A stretch of 64,000 bases of DNA from the NCBI RefSeq assembly GCF_001261735.1, contig NZ_CVRP01000009.1, positions 277,883-341,882 on the forward strand, read 5' to 3'. Both the position numbers and the translations under genes were made by a program. The DNA comes from Dysgonomonas sp. BGC7 (lineage in GTDB: Bacteria > Bacteroidota > Bacteroidia > Bacteroidales > Dysgonomonadaceae). The notes beneath the pieces were generated by a model that was not told the origin of the DNA, did no database searches, and saw nothing but the letters and a program-made list of their open reading frames with translations. Positions 54,949 through 63,759 of this stretch are shown here, piece by piece. Each line of letters starts with the position of its first letter. Position 1 is the first letter of the stretch.

Positions 54949-56453
54949 AGTCCTTTAATAATATTGCCTATTTATTGTTGGTTGTTTTGGGGCTTTGTTT
55001 GTTCCTGTTTCTTGATGCAAAAGATATTACAATTTTGTACGATAATACTTACTCTGTTTTTATGTCTAAAATGTCGTATTCTGACATTTTGCATATAACA
55101 GCAACAGATGTACATCCGCCTCTCTATTATTGGGGACTGAAAGCATATAGTTCCATATTTGGAGACTCTTTATTTTCTTTTCGAATATTTTCTACTTTGG
55201 GAGTATTAGCCATACTTATTTCAGGGTGTATCCCTATCCGCAAATTGTTTGGAGATAAGGTAGCCATCTCTTTCATTTTACTTATAATACTATTTCCCAT
55301 AACTCAGTATCTCGCTACTGAGATAAGGATGTATTCGTGGACAATGTTTTTTGTTCTGTCTTGTGCCTTGTCCGCTTATTACGTTTTTCTTGAGGGTAAA
55401 ACAATTCATTGGATATTATTCCTGCTTTCGGGGATTCTATCGGCTTATTTGCATAACTATGGGCTGTTAAGCGTCTTGGGTATATACTTTCTACTGCTAA
55501 TTGCATTCATTTATAAGAAGAAAAATATACGAAATATAGTATTCTGTGCTTTGGCTTTTAGTGTTGCTTATCTCCCGTGGTTATTACAGTTGATAACTCA
55601 AATGGAGAGTGTTTCGGAAGAGTATTGGATAAAATCATTAGCTAAAAACGATCTGTTCCTACATATCTATTACCTGTACTCTCCGAAGGAAATATGGCAG
55701 CCATTTACTCTTTTCTCTAAGACTCAGATGGTGATTTCACTTGTCTTGCTTATGTCGGTACAACTCCTGCTCACTTTAATTGCTTTCGCTTCGTGGATTA
55801 AGTCTCGAAGTAAAGATATATACATTGCAGCTTTCTCTTTTCTCACTTTTATTATACCGATACTCATAGGGGCTGTCCTATCAATAGTTTACACTCCTAT
55901 ACTGGTGCCTCGTTTTATGACATGTTCGCTTGCTCTATTTGCTCTTAGTTTAGCTGTTGTCTTGGCAAAAGTATACGAGCTTAAAACAGCTCGCTGGTTA
56001 TTTTACTCTTTCTGGTTTTTGTTGAGTATAGATGCAAGTGTAAGGGTTTACTCGAACCTAAGCTATTATAAACAGACAGAGGTTGCATACATAGAACTGC
56101 GGGATTTTGTGTCCAAAGAAGATTCTGTTCCTGAATTTGTTGTAAATGATTTTTCTTATCATGTAATGCCACGTTTACAGCTCATTGTTCCCCGAGGAGA
56201 ATATACTCTTTTGTTGGAGGAAGATTCTTTGGATATTCGTCCTTTCTGTCTTAGAGAAATCAAAAAGAAGTATCTTGAATTAGATCGCTTTATCTTAGTT
56301 CATCAGCAACGCGAGGCAGTTCAGAATGACTTTCGGTGTTTTCTGCATTCTTTGAGCGAACGATATGTAGTTACTGATAGCTTGTATGCTACCGATATAT
56401 ATTTGTATAAATTGAAGAAGTTGAAAACTGAACTAGATGTTTTAAATTATTAA
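54945..56453 (+). CDS. GT-C fold membrane glycosyltransferase (family 39/83-like)
   Basis: The 502-residue protein has about ten to twelve membrane helices and, in the first periplasmic loop, the typical GT-C acidic motif region (ITATDVHPPLYYWGLKAYSS). The next loops hold TEIRMYSWTMFF. GT-C enzymes use lipid-phosphate sugars as donors on the periplasmic side to glycosylate lipids or proteins. A GtrB-like enzyme at 37.6 kb could make such a donor. A 4-bp overlap with gldD ties it to that lipoprotein, and O-glycosylation of exported proteins is common in this phylum, but the acceptor cannot be read from sequence. Confidence 0.85.
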   Translation: MKSFNNIAYLLLVVLGLCLFLFLDAKDITILYDNTYSVFMSKMSYSDILHITATDVHPPLYYWGLKAYSSIFGDSLFSFRIFSTLGVLAILISGCIPIRKLFGDKVAISFILLIILFPITQYLATEIRMYSWTMFFVLSCALSAYYVFLEGKTIHWILFLLSGILSAYLHNYGLLSVLGIYFLLLIAFIYKKKNIRNIVFCALAFSVAYLPWLLQLITQMESVSEEYWIKSLAKNDLFLHIYYLYSPKEIWQPFTLFSKTQMVISLVLLMSVQLLLTLIAFASWIKSRSKDIYIAAFSFLTFIIPILIGAVLSIVYTPILVPRFMTCSLALFALSLAVVLAKVYELKTARWLFYSFWFLLSIDASVRVYSNLSYYKQTEVAYIELRDFVSKEDSVPEFVVNDFSYHVMPRLQLIVPRGEYTLLLEEDSLDIRPFCLREIKKKYLELDRFILVHQQREAVQNDFRCFLHSLSERYVVTDSLYATDIYLYKLKKLKTELDVLNY

Positions 56454-56491
56454 ATGATAGACGATGCCCCCGTAGATTCAAGTATTTTTTC

Positions 56492-56499
56492 TACCTTTG
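56492..56499 (+). promoter_or_regulatory. Promoter -7 box upstream of the DUF1599 gene
   Basis: TACCTTTG matches TAnnTTTG exactly, 26 bp before the ATG at 56525. No good -33 element is seen. Confidence 0.5.
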
Positions 56500-56524
56500 T
56501 AGCCTGAAAAATAGAGATATTGAC

Positions 56525-57079
56525 ATGGCAGATACCAAACAGCAATTCGAGCATGTGATAGCGATATGTCGCAACCTTTTTTCCAAAAAATTAAAAGACT
56601 ACGGAGCTTCGTGGCGTATTCTCAGGCCTCAATCGGTTACAGATCAGATACTGATTAAAGCAAAACGGATACGCAGTATAGAGGAAAAGGGAGTAAGTCT
56701 TATAGATGAAGGTATAATGCCCGAATTTATTGGTATTGTCAATTATGGCATAATAGGTCTTATACAACTCGAATTAGGCTACTCGGATGGTGTCGACTTG
56801 GATGAGAATCAAGTGTTGACCTTGTATGATAAGCATATGACAGAGACAAAAGAACTGATGTATGCCAAAAATCATGATTATGATGAAGCATGGCGCTCTA
56901 TGCGAATCAGTTCATACACAGATCTTATTCTGACAAAAATATACAGAACCAAACAAATAGAAGAAAATAGAGGTAAAACAATAGTTTCGGAAGGTATAGA
57001 TGCCAACTATATGGATATGATTAATTATTCATTGTTTGGGCTGATCAAGCTGGAATACCCCGATGGGGAAGAATCGTAA
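56525..57079 (+). CDS. DUF1599 domain protein with internal duplication
   Basis: The 184-residue cytosolic protein contains two tandem copies of the same roughly 75-residue unit. The first (about 8-90) has LFSKKLKDYGASWRILRP and IMPEFIGIVNYGIIGLIQLE; the second (about 105-180) has LMYAKNHDYDEAWRSMRISS and IDANYMDMINYSLFGLIKLE. The helical DYG/DYD-containing unit and its acidic residues resemble MazG-like nucleotide hydrolases, but no function is shown. It starts an operon with the DoxX-type gene (10 bp apart), tpiA, the SPOR gene and folE. Confidence 0.88.
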   Translation: MADTKQQFEHVIAICRNLFSKKLKDYGASWRILRPQSVTDQILIKAKRIRSIEEKGVSLIDEGIMPEFIGIVNYGIIGLIQLELGYSDGVDLDENQVLTLYDKHMTETKELMYAKNHDYDEAWRSMRISSYTDLILTKIYRTKQIEENRGKTIVSEGIDANYMDMINYSLFGLIKLEYPDGEES

Positions 57080-57088
57080 ACATCGTAA

Positions 57089-58426
57089 ATGACCGGGAAG
57101 AATATTATAGTGAAAGTGTTAGTTGAGATTTCCAGAATTATACTGGGACTGACTTTTATTTTCTCTGGCTTTGCAAAAGCAGTTGATCCATTTGGGTTTG
57201 CCTACAAAATTGAGGACTATTTTACTGCTTTTCATCTGTCTACTTTTTCTTTTCTTGCATTCCCTATTTCGGCTGCACTCTGCATTGCTGAATTCGCTAT
57301 GGGAGCTTGTATGCTCTTCGGACTATATCGTAAATGGAACTCGCGGCTTATGCTTGCGGTTATGATTTTCATGACCTTGCTTACTCTATATCTGGCGATA
57401 GCTAATCCTGTCGAAGATTGCGGCTGTTTTGGTGATGCTCTGATTATTACCAATTGGCAAACATTCTATAAGAATATAGTGCTTTTGTTCTGTGCTATTG
57501 TAGTCTGTATATATTGTGAACGCATAAGTAACTTCTTTACAGGTAAGACCTATTGGTTGGCTTTTCTGTATATATTCCTATTCATAGGGCTCTTTGTGTT
57601 CCGCAATTACCTGTACGATCCCTTACTCGATTTTCGTCCTTATCGGATAGGCGCAAATCTTCCTGAGCTAATGGATGTTGAAGTAGGAAAGGGGAGGATA
57701 GAGGAATCTACATTTGTGTATGCCAAAGATGGGGTGGAAAAGGAATTTGCAGAAGATAATTATCCATGGGAAGATAGTACATGGGTATTTGTTAGAATGG
57801 ATACAAAAGTCATTAGTGAAGGTATTTCTTCTCCAATAAAAGACTTTACAATAAATGAATTGACATTCGATGCCAAAAGGACGGAAGTCATCAATCAGTC
57901 TGATATTACATCAGATGTATTGGCGGATAGCAATTATGTTTTTCTGATGATTACTCCTTCTCTTGAAAGGATGAATGATTCTTATTTGAGTAGTTTCGAG
58001 GATGTAGAAAACTATGCCAACGATTATGGATATAAATTCTATTGTCTGACAGCATCTTCCACTGATGAGATTATAAAGTGGGCAAATGAGAATACGGTAA
58101 ACTTTGACTTTTGCACAATGGATGAACGAACCTTAAAGACTATTATTCGTTCCAATCCGGGCTTGATTCTCTTGAAAAATGGAGTTGTTGTCAATAAATG
58201 GGCAGATATAGCTGTCCCGTCCGAAAAAGATCTGACAGGCGATCTTGATACACTTGGCTTTGGTCAGTTTGTCGATCAGGATGAGAAAGACAAGCAAAAT
58301 ATTATAGCTCTTTCGGTAGTCTTTCTATTACCTTTACTTGGTTTGAAGGGCTTCGATATATTGTTTTTCAGACGAAAAAAGAATAAAACTAAAGAGGAAA
58401 ATTTGGAAGAACAGATTTCAGAATAA
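57089..58426 (+). CDS. DoxX/MauE-like membrane protein (BT_3928 family)
   Basis: The 445-residue protein has four N-terminal helices of the DoxX/MauE type (about 10-150, [20 protein letters not shown], then [20 protein letters not shown] with a Cys pair), more helices to about 180, a soluble periplasmic part of about 200 residues with thioredoxin-like secondary structure but no CxxC, and a last helix (about 405-425) before a charged tail. MauE-type proteins help move electrons or thiols across the membrane. I know this as the BT_3928 family, always next to DUF1599 and tpiA. Function is not established. Confidence 0.85.
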   Translation: MTGKNIIVKVLVEISRIILGLTFIFSGFAKAVDPFGFAYKIEDYFTAFHLSTFSFLAFPISAALCIAEFAMGACMLFGLYRKWNSRLMLAVMIFMTLLTLYLAIANPVEDCGCFGDALIITNWQTFYKNIVLLFCAIVVCIYCERISNFFTGKTYWLAFLYIFLFIGLFVFRNYLYDPLLDFRPYRIGANLPELMDVEVGKGRIEESTFVYAKDGVEKEFAEDNYPWEDSTWVFVRMDTKVISEGISSPIKDFTINELTFDAKRTEVINQSDITSDVLADSNYVFLMITPSLERMNDSYLSSFEDVENYANDYGYKFYCLTASSTDEIIKWANENTVNFDFCTMDERTLKTIIRSNPGLILLKNGVVVNKWADIAVPSEKDLTGDLDTLGFGQFVDQDEKDKQNIIALSVVFLLPLLGLKGFDILFFRRKKNKTKEENLEEQISE

Positions 58427-58449
58427 TAAATATAATAAACAATTCGATT

Positions 58450-59196
58450 ATGAGAAAAAACATTGTAGCAGGAAACTGGAAGATGAACAAAAATTTGCAA
58501 GAAGGTGTTGCTTTTGCAAAAGACTTGGAAGCTGCACTTGCAGGTAAAACTTTGAAATGTGATGTAGTGATAGGAACTCCATTTATACATTTGGCTAGTG
58601 TCGCATCATCTACAAAACTTGGCGTTGCTGCTCAAAACTGTGCAAATAAAGTTTCCGGAGCTTATACAGGTGAGGTATCAGCTGCTATGATTGCTTCTAC
58701 CGGAGCAAAATATGTAATACTAGGGCACTCGGAACGTCGTACATATTACGGAGAAACAGATGCTCTTTTGAAGGAAAAAGTAGTTCTTGCTTTGGCAAAT
58801 GGATTAACTCCTATCTTTTGTATTGGTGAAACTAAAGATGAAAGAGAAAAAAATATACATTTTGATGTAGTGAAAAGACAAACAGTAGATGCTTTGTTTA
58901 ACCTTTCTGCTGAAGATTTTTCTAAAATTGTTATAGCATACGAACCTGTTTGGGCTATAGGTACAGGATTGACTGCAACTTCTGCTCAGGCTCAGGAAAT
59001 GCACGCATTTATCCGTGAAACTATTGCCGATAAATATGGTAAAGAAGTAGCAAATAATACTTCTATACTATACGGAGGTAGTGCCAATGGAGGTAATGCC
59101 AAAGAATTGTTTGCTTGTCCTGATATTGATGGAGGTCTTATTGGAGGAGCTTCTCTCGAAGTAGAGAAATTTATTCCGGTAATCGAAGGATTTTAA
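58450..59196 (+). CDS. tpiA: Triosephosphate isomerase
   Basis: The 248-residue TIM-barrel enzyme interconverts dihydroxyacetone phosphate and glyceraldehyde 3-phosphate. Active-site parts: AGNWKMNK with Asn and Lys near residue 10, LGHSERR with the catalytic His, and [12 protein letters not shown] with the catalytic Glu. The C-terminus [14 protein letters not shown] is normal. It can carry the product of the glp pathway into glycolysis. It follows the BT_3928 gene by 23 bp. Confidence 0.97.
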   Translation: MRKNIVAGNWKMNKNLQEGVAFAKDLEAALAGKTLKCDVVIGTPFIHLASVASSTKLGVAAQNCANKVSGAYTGEVSAAMIASTGAKYVILGHSERRTYYGETDALLKEKVVLALANGLTPIFCIGETKDEREKNIHFDVVKRQTVDALFNLSAEDFSKIVIAYEPVWAIGTGLTATSAQAQEMHAFIRETIADKYGKEVANNTSILYGGSANGGNAKELFACPDIDGGLIGGASLEVEKFIPVIEGF

Positions 59197-59216
59197 TATA
59201 AGATAGATTATAATAT

Positions 59217-59245
59217 AATTGCGGGAATAACAGATTCCCGCAATT
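59217..59245 (+). terminator. Hairpin after tpiA
   Basis: A perfect 12-bp stem AATTGCGGGAAT / ATTCCCGCAATT with a 5-nt loop. Only a short T run follows, and the next gene begins 18 bp later, so it may be a partial terminator. Confidence 0.7.
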
Positions 59246-59262
59246 TACATACTATAAAGATT

Positions 59263-59760
59263 ATGAAAAAGGGCTTTTATTTCTTGTTTGTACTTACTCT
59301 TATTTCTATATCTTCTTTTGCTCAGAGTGAAGAAAGAAGTATTATAGAAGAGCTGAATTCCTCAAAGTGGGGACAAGGTAATGTGAAAGTACTGCAAGAC
59401 GAGGCTATTAACGGACTGCTTGGAATTCGTCAGGAAACTGATACAACTAAAAAATTTGGTCATGTAGATCCTAATGCTGAATTTGTACGGGTAAAAGGAT
59501 TTAAAATTCAAGTCTTTTCAGGAAATAATCAGCAGCGATCTAAAAGAGAGGCTGAGTCTAAACAGGCGCAAGTACGTTCGGCTTTTCCCGAGTTGGAAAC
59601 AGTCGTTAGCTTTCATTCTCCTTTTTGGCGGCTTAGAGTTGGCAATTTTCTTAAGAGTGACGAAGCTGAAGCTGTACTTAAAGAGATGAAGAAAACATTT
59701 CCGTCTTTTGGTCGGGAAATGTATGTAGTACCCGATGTTGTAAAGCGCCCTGTTGAATAA
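59263..59760 (+). CDS. Secreted SPOR-domain protein
   Basis: The 165-residue protein has a Sec signal peptide ([15 protein letters not shown]) and a C-terminal SPOR domain (about 85-160, [20 protein letters not shown], then [20 protein letters not shown]). SPOR domains bind denuded peptidoglycan glycans, often at division sites. The order tpiA-SPOR-folE is conserved in Bacteroidales to my knowledge. There is no catalytic domain, so it probably acts as a wall-binding factor. Confidence 0.88.
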   Translation: MKKGFYFLFVLTLISISSFAQSEERSIIEELNSSKWGQGNVKVLQDEAINGLLGIRQETDTTKKFGHVDPNAEFVRVKGFKIQVFSGNNQQRSKREAESKQAQVRSAFPELETVVSFHSPFWRLRVGNFLKSDEAEAVLKEMKKTFPSFGREMYVVPDVVKRPVE

Positions 59761-59789
59761 TTACTATAGTGTGTAAAAAAGACTTTAGA

Positions 59790-60353
59790 ATGCAAGAAGA
59801 AAAAGAGATAGAACTATTAGCTACTCACTATAAGAATATAATTGGTCTGTTGGGAGAGAATTCTGATAGAGAAGGATTGAAAGATACGCCTGTAAGGGTT
59901 GCCAAAGCAATGCAATTTCTCACCAAAGGCTATGAGGAAAATCCTCAGGATATTCTAAGAAAAGCTTTGTTTAAAGAAGATTATCGCCAGATGGTGATAG
60001 TTAAGGATATTGGTTTTTACTCCTTGTGTGAACATCATATGTTGCCATTTTGGGGGAAAGCGCATGTCGCATATATTCCCAATGGATATATAACGGGACT
60101 CAGTAAGATAGCCAGAGTTGTAGATGTTTTTGCTCGCCGGTTACAGGTTCAGGAGCGTATGACGTTGCAAATAAAAGATTGTATTCAGCAAACACTGAAT
60201 CCACTCGGGGTTATGGTTGTTATAGAAGCCCAGCATATGTGTATGCAGATGCGAGGTGTGGAGAAACAGAATTCGACAACAACCACGTCCGATTTTACAG
60301 GAGTATTTAATCAGGCGAAAACTCGCGAAGAATTTATCAATCTTATCCGGTAG
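59790..60353 (+). CDS. folE: GTP cyclohydrolase I
   Basis: The 187-residue enzyme converts GTP to 7,8-dihydroneopterin triphosphate, the first step of folate synthesis. Signatures: [20 protein letters not shown], the zinc ligands in [39 protein letters not shown] and the last zinc-ligand Cys in [15 protein letters not shown] at 59769 is in frame, but the ATG at 59790 fits the family start. It joins folD in folate metabolism but is not linked to it in position. A terminator follows. Confidence 0.96.
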   Translation: MQEEKEIELLATHYKNIIGLLGENSDREGLKDTPVRVAKAMQFLTKGYEENPQDILRKALFKEDYRQMVIVKDIGFYSLCEHHMLPFWGKAHVAYIPNGYITGLSKIARVVDVFARRLQVQERMTLQIKDCIQQTLNPLGVMVVIEAQHMCMQMRGVEKQNSTTTTSDFTGVFNQAKTREEFINLIR

Positions 60354-60376
60354 AGGATATGTAGAAAGATTTATTT

Positions 60377-60420
60377 GCGAGGTTTTTACAATAGAAAGTG
60401 AAACCTCGCTTTTTGTTTTT
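60377..60420 (+). terminator. Terminator after folE
   Basis: Stem GCGAGGTTT / AAACCTCGC with a 15-nt loop, followed by TTTTTGTTTTTT, 23 bp after the folE stop. Confidence 0.88.
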
Positions 60421-60428
60421 TATATTTG
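60421..60428 (+). promoter_or_regulatory. Promoter -7 box directly before the TatD-like gene
   Basis: TATATTTG is an exact TAnnTTTG, right after the folE terminator T-run and only 5 bp before the ATG at 60434. If used, the transcript would start at or near the start codon and have almost no leader. Confidence 0.4.
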
Positions 60429-60433
60429 CAACG

Positions 60434-61090
60434 ATGTACCTTTACAACATACATACCCATAAGGCTTGTACCAGCGATGCCGGATATCAGGTTAGGTGTA
60501 TCTTGAATACCTATCCAGATACATTCTATGCTCAAAAAGAGAGCAGTCCGGATGTGTGGTTTTCTTGTGGCATCCATCCGTGGCATACATTCGAAGCAGA
60601 ACGAAAGATGGATTTGTTAAGATCTATTGCTTCTCAGGATAGGGTAGTAGCTATAGGTGAAGCCGGTTTGGATAAGCTCCGAGGCGAGTCTATAAGCAGA
60701 CAAATAGAAGTGTTTAGCGCCCAGATAGAATTGTCGGAACAGATAAGGAAGCCTCTTATTATTCACTGTGTAAAGGCGTGGGAGGAATTAATTTCTTTAT
60801 ATAAATCCTATAGGCCCGATATGCCTTGGATTATTCATGGTTATAGGGGTAACGTTGAACAAACAAAACAATTAGTAAAATTAGGTTTTCGGTTTTCGAT
60901 AGGAAGTAAATTTAATCCGAACTCTTTGGCATATATTCCTCTCAATTCGTTGTTTTGTGAAACTGATGATTCGGATGTGTCTATTTGTCGTATTTATTCT
61001 GGTTTATGTGCAGTGTTTGGCTTGGATATAAAGCGTTTTAGCGACTCTGTTGGAAATAATTCTGTCAAAATGTTTTATTTTTCTCGTTGA
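60434..61090 (+). CDS. TatD-family metal-dependent hydrolase
   Basis: The 218-residue TIM-barrel protein has the metal and active-site motifs of TatD-like nucleases: NIHTHKA at the N-terminus, CGIHPWH, the Glu in AIGEAGLDKL, the His in PLIIHCVKAWEE, WIIHGYRG and the Asp in CETDDSD. It is shorter than E. coli TatD (about 260). TatD enzymes have DNase activity, but the substrate here is unknown. The start at 60434 fits the first metal motif; a longer frame to 60398 overlaps the folE terminator and is rejected. Confidence 0.88.
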   Translation: MYLYNIHTHKACTSDAGYQVRCILNTYPDTFYAQKESSPDVWFSCGIHPWHTFEAERKMDLLRSIASQDRVVAIGEAGLDKLRGESISRQIEVFSAQIELSEQIRKPLIIHCVKAWEELISLYKSYRPDMPWIIHGYRGNVEQTKQLVKLGFRFSIGSKFNPNSLAYIPLNSLFCETDDSDVSICRIYSGLCAVFGLDIKRFSDSVGNNSVKMFYFSR

Positions 61091-61153
61091 ATGCTATTAG
61101 GGTATCCTTTATTTAATTATTTTTACCGATCTTAAAACTATATTATATATATA

Positions 61154-62218
61154 ATGATTGATGTAAACGCTCATATTCTATTGATATATACAGGTGGGAC
61201 GATAGGTATGGTCGAAAATCCCGAAACGGGATCGTTAGAACCGTTCGATTTTTCACATCTCAATAGTCATTTGCCCGAGTTGCAAAGATTTCGGTTCCAT
61301 GTAGATCATATTGTATTCAATCCGGTCATTGATTCATCAGATATTACTCCCGAGCATTGGAAGAAGATGGTACATACTATAGAAAGCAACTATAACAAAT
61401 ACGATGGATTTGTTATTCTGCATGGTACAGATACGATGTCTTTTACTGCGTCAGCTCTAAGTTTTATGATAGAGAACCTTCATAAGCCAATAGTGCTTAC
61501 AGGGTCGCAACTGCCTATTGGGAAGTTGCGTACCGATGCCAAAGAAAATCTTATAACAGCTCTCGAGATAGCTGCGGATAAAGACGAACTGGGAAATCCT
61601 ATAGTGCCCGAAGTATGTATATTTTTTCAGAATGATTTGCTGAGAGGCAATAGAACAACAAAAGTGAACGCAGAAAACTTCAATGCGTTTAAGTCTTATA
61701 ATTATCCTAATCTTGGTAAGTCAGGAATTCAAATCAGGTATGACAGAAAAATAATTCATCAACCCGACTTTGATAAGAAAACGGCATTTCATTACCGCCT
61801 CGATACACGTATAGCCACACTTAAGCTTTTTCCGGGTATCGAGAGACAGACTGTAGAGACTATTCTGGCTCTTAAAAATATAAAAGCAATTATTCTTGAA
61901 ACCTATGGGTCAGGCAATGCGCCCCTTTCTCCATGGTTTGTAGAAGCTATACGCGAAACCGTGAAACGTGGAGTTATTGTTCTCAATATAACCCAATGTA
62001 ATATAGGAATGGTAGATATGCAGCGTTACGAAACTGGACGAGAGCTCTTAAAAGCAGGAGTAATCAGTGGATTTGATGCAACCTTTGAGACAGCGATTAC
62101 TAAACTTATGTTTTTGATTGGACATAAGTATGAAAAAGAAGACATAAAGATCAGAATGAGAGTACCTATGGTGGGTGAAATTACACGTTTAGAAGACCGA
62201 ACGAATGAAAGATTATGA
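61154..62218 (+). CDS. ansA: Type I (cytoplasmic) L-asparaginase
   Basis: The 354-residue enzyme hydrolyses asparagine to aspartate and ammonia. It has the first catalytic Thr in LIYTGGTIGMVE and the second in VILHGTDTMSFTASALSFM, plus LTGSQLPIGKLRTDAKENL. No signal peptide is present, which fits the type I cytosolic form. Its 3' end overlaps the next gene by 14 bp, so the two are coupled. Confidence 0.95.
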   Translation: MIDVNAHILLIYTGGTIGMVENPETGSLEPFDFSHLNSHLPELQRFRFHVDHIVFNPVIDSSDITPEHWKKMVHTIESNYNKYDGFVILHGTDTMSFTASALSFMIENLHKPIVLTGSQLPIGKLRTDAKENLITALEIAADKDELGNPIVPEVCIFFQNDLLRGNRTTKVNAENFNAFKSYNYPNLGKSGIQIRYDRKIIHQPDFDKKTAFHYRLDTRIATLKLFPGIERQTVETILALKNIKAIILETYGSGNAPLSPWFVEAIRETVKRGVIVLNITQCNIGMVDMQRYETGRELLKAGVISGFDATFETAITKLMFLIGHKYEKEDIKIRMRVPMVGEITRLEDRTNERL

Positions 62219-62684
62219 AAATCTGCGCCTTCTGGCAGAAAAGGCAGAACCTTTGTTTCGTCAGTTTTATAAAAAAAATAGAAAGCATCTAAAAAAAATG
62301 GATGTCAGGGTTCAAGAATTGCACTCTGAATTTTCCGAAAGAATAGACTGTTTGTCTTGTGCAAACTGTTGTAAGACTTTAGGGCCGGCAATATATGATA
62401 AAGATATTGAGCGTATCGCAAAAGCCTTGAAAATGAAGCCATCCGAAGTTGTCAATTCATATCTCAAAATGGATGAGGATGGCGATTATGTTTTCCAATC
62501 TATGCCATGTCCATTCTTAATGCCCGACAATTATTGTTCTATATATGAGAGTAGGCCAAAAGCTTGTCGTGAGTATCCTCATACAGATAGAAAGAAGTTC
62601 GAACAAATCTACATGTTGACTGTTAAAAATGCTAAGACTTGTCCTATTGCGTTTGAAGTATTGTCAAAATTGATTGAGAAATAA
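62205..62684 (+). CDS. YkgJ-family (UPF0153) cysteine cluster protein
   Basis: The 159-residue cytosolic protein has the CxxCC cluster typical of YkgJ/Fli-type proteins: CLSCANCCKTLGP (about residues 47-59), MPCPFL and CSIYESRPKACREYPH. The Cys residues should bind a zinc or Fe-S centre. Function is not known. It overlaps ansA by 14 bp, while the phospholipase gene follows after 18 bp, so all three may share a transcript. Confidence 0.88.
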   Translation: MKDYENLRLLAEKAEPLFRQFYKKNRKHLKKMDVRVQELHSEFSERIDCLSCANCCKTLGPAIYDKDIERIAKALKMKPSEVVNSYLKMDEDGDYVFQSMPCPFLMPDNYCSIYESRPKACREYPHTDRKKFEQIYMLTVKNAKTCPIAFEVLSKLIEK

Positions 62685-62702
62685 GAAATACAAAACCTTG
62701 TA

Positions 62703-63644
62703 ATGAGATACATTTTTATTCTTTTCATTCTCTTTTCTGTGGGAGAATTTTATGTAAGTGCTCAGGATACGAAATCCGACTCAGTAAAAGTAGCATATGA
62801 GAGGGCAGATACAGTCAGAAGCCGTATTGGTTCTTTCATTTCTCATCAGACAGATGCACTTGTTGGTTCTGTTTTTGGTGCTTCTAGACAATTGAGTAAT
62901 GCAGATAGTATTATAAATAGATTTGATGCCTTACCATCTTTTGGTATATATAAAGATAACTATATTGTCGTGGGAACGAATCTGTTTGAAAAACCTACAA
63001 ATCTAAATTCAGATGCAAAATTTCAGGTCAGTATTCGTCATAAACTAACCAATAGTACCCTGCCTTTCAAAACATATGTGTTTTTAACTTATACTCAAAA
63101 AGCTTTTTGGAATGTGTTTCAAAAATCTTTTCCCTTCCGCGATCTTAATTATAATCCAACAGTCGGGCTGGGGCGAGCTCTAGTTAGACATAATCGTTTT
63201 CTGGGAACTATGACCCTTCAGTTCGAGCACGAATCTAATGGTAAGGATGAAGAAGATTCTCGCAGTTGGAATAAAGTTTCATTCGGTACTCATTTTACAT
63301 TAAATGATCGTTGGACTATGCACGCAAAAGCTTGGATTCCAATAGTTGATGGAGGCAATAATAAGGATATAGTAAAATATTCAGGGTGGGGAATGTGGGG
63401 AATGGATTATTCCAGCCCTAAAAAGAAATATAATTTCGGATTTCTTATGACCAAGAGAGGGGGGCGAAACTTAAATGCGAATATTACAGCTAATTTTGCT
63501 GTCCGGTTATTCAATGATGATAATCAATTTCTCTTTTTAGAATACTATAATGGCTATGGAGAATCCATGTTAGACTACAAACAATTTCGCCAACGCTTAA
63601 GGCTCGGTATTGTGATTAAGCCAGACTTCATCAGTTTGTATTAA
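62703..63644 (+). CDS. pldA: Outer-membrane phospholipase A (PldA)
   Basis: The 313-residue protein has a signal peptide ending near VSAQD, then a helical stretch (about 25-75), then a 12-stranded barrel. The catalytic triad of outer-membrane phospholipase A is clear: FEHESNGKDEEDSRSWNKVS contains the His, Ser and Asn of the E. coli HESNG...RSWN motif. It hydrolyses phospholipids in the outer leaflet and helps keep membrane asymmetry. It could also yield products that feed glycerophosphodiester use by glpQ, which is only an inference. Confidence 0.93.
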   Translation: MRYIFILFILFSVGEFYVSAQDTKSDSVKVAYERADTVRSRIGSFISHQTDALVGSVFGASRQLSNADSIINRFDALPSFGIYKDNYIVVGTNLFEKPTNLNSDAKFQVSIRHKLTNSTLPFKTYVFLTYTQKAFWNVFQKSFPFRDLNYNPTVGLGRALVRHNRFLGTMTLQFEHESNGKDEEDSRSWNKVSFGTHFTLNDRWTMHAKAWIPIVDGGNNKDIVKYSGWGMWGMDYSSPKKKYNFGFLMTKRGGRNLNANITANFAVRLFNDDNQFLFLEYYNGYGESMLDYKQFRQRLRLGIVIKPDFISLY

Positions 63645-63726
63645 TTTTTTTTTCTTTTGAAAGTTGTTCATTTATAGTATCTTGTTTGTTTGGTAAGAAA
63701 AAAGATTAAAAATAGTTTGGATAATA

Positions 63727-63759
63727 TTTGGAATTGGAGAATAATTGTGTTTATCTTTG
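63727..63759 (+). promoter_or_regulatory. Strong promoter before the window end
   Basis: TTTG (63727-63730), a 21-bp spacer and TATCTTTG (63752-63759) match the Bacteroidota consensus fully. The following TTTGCACCCGCTTT resembles rRNA promoter starts in this order as I recall them. Confidence 0.7.
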
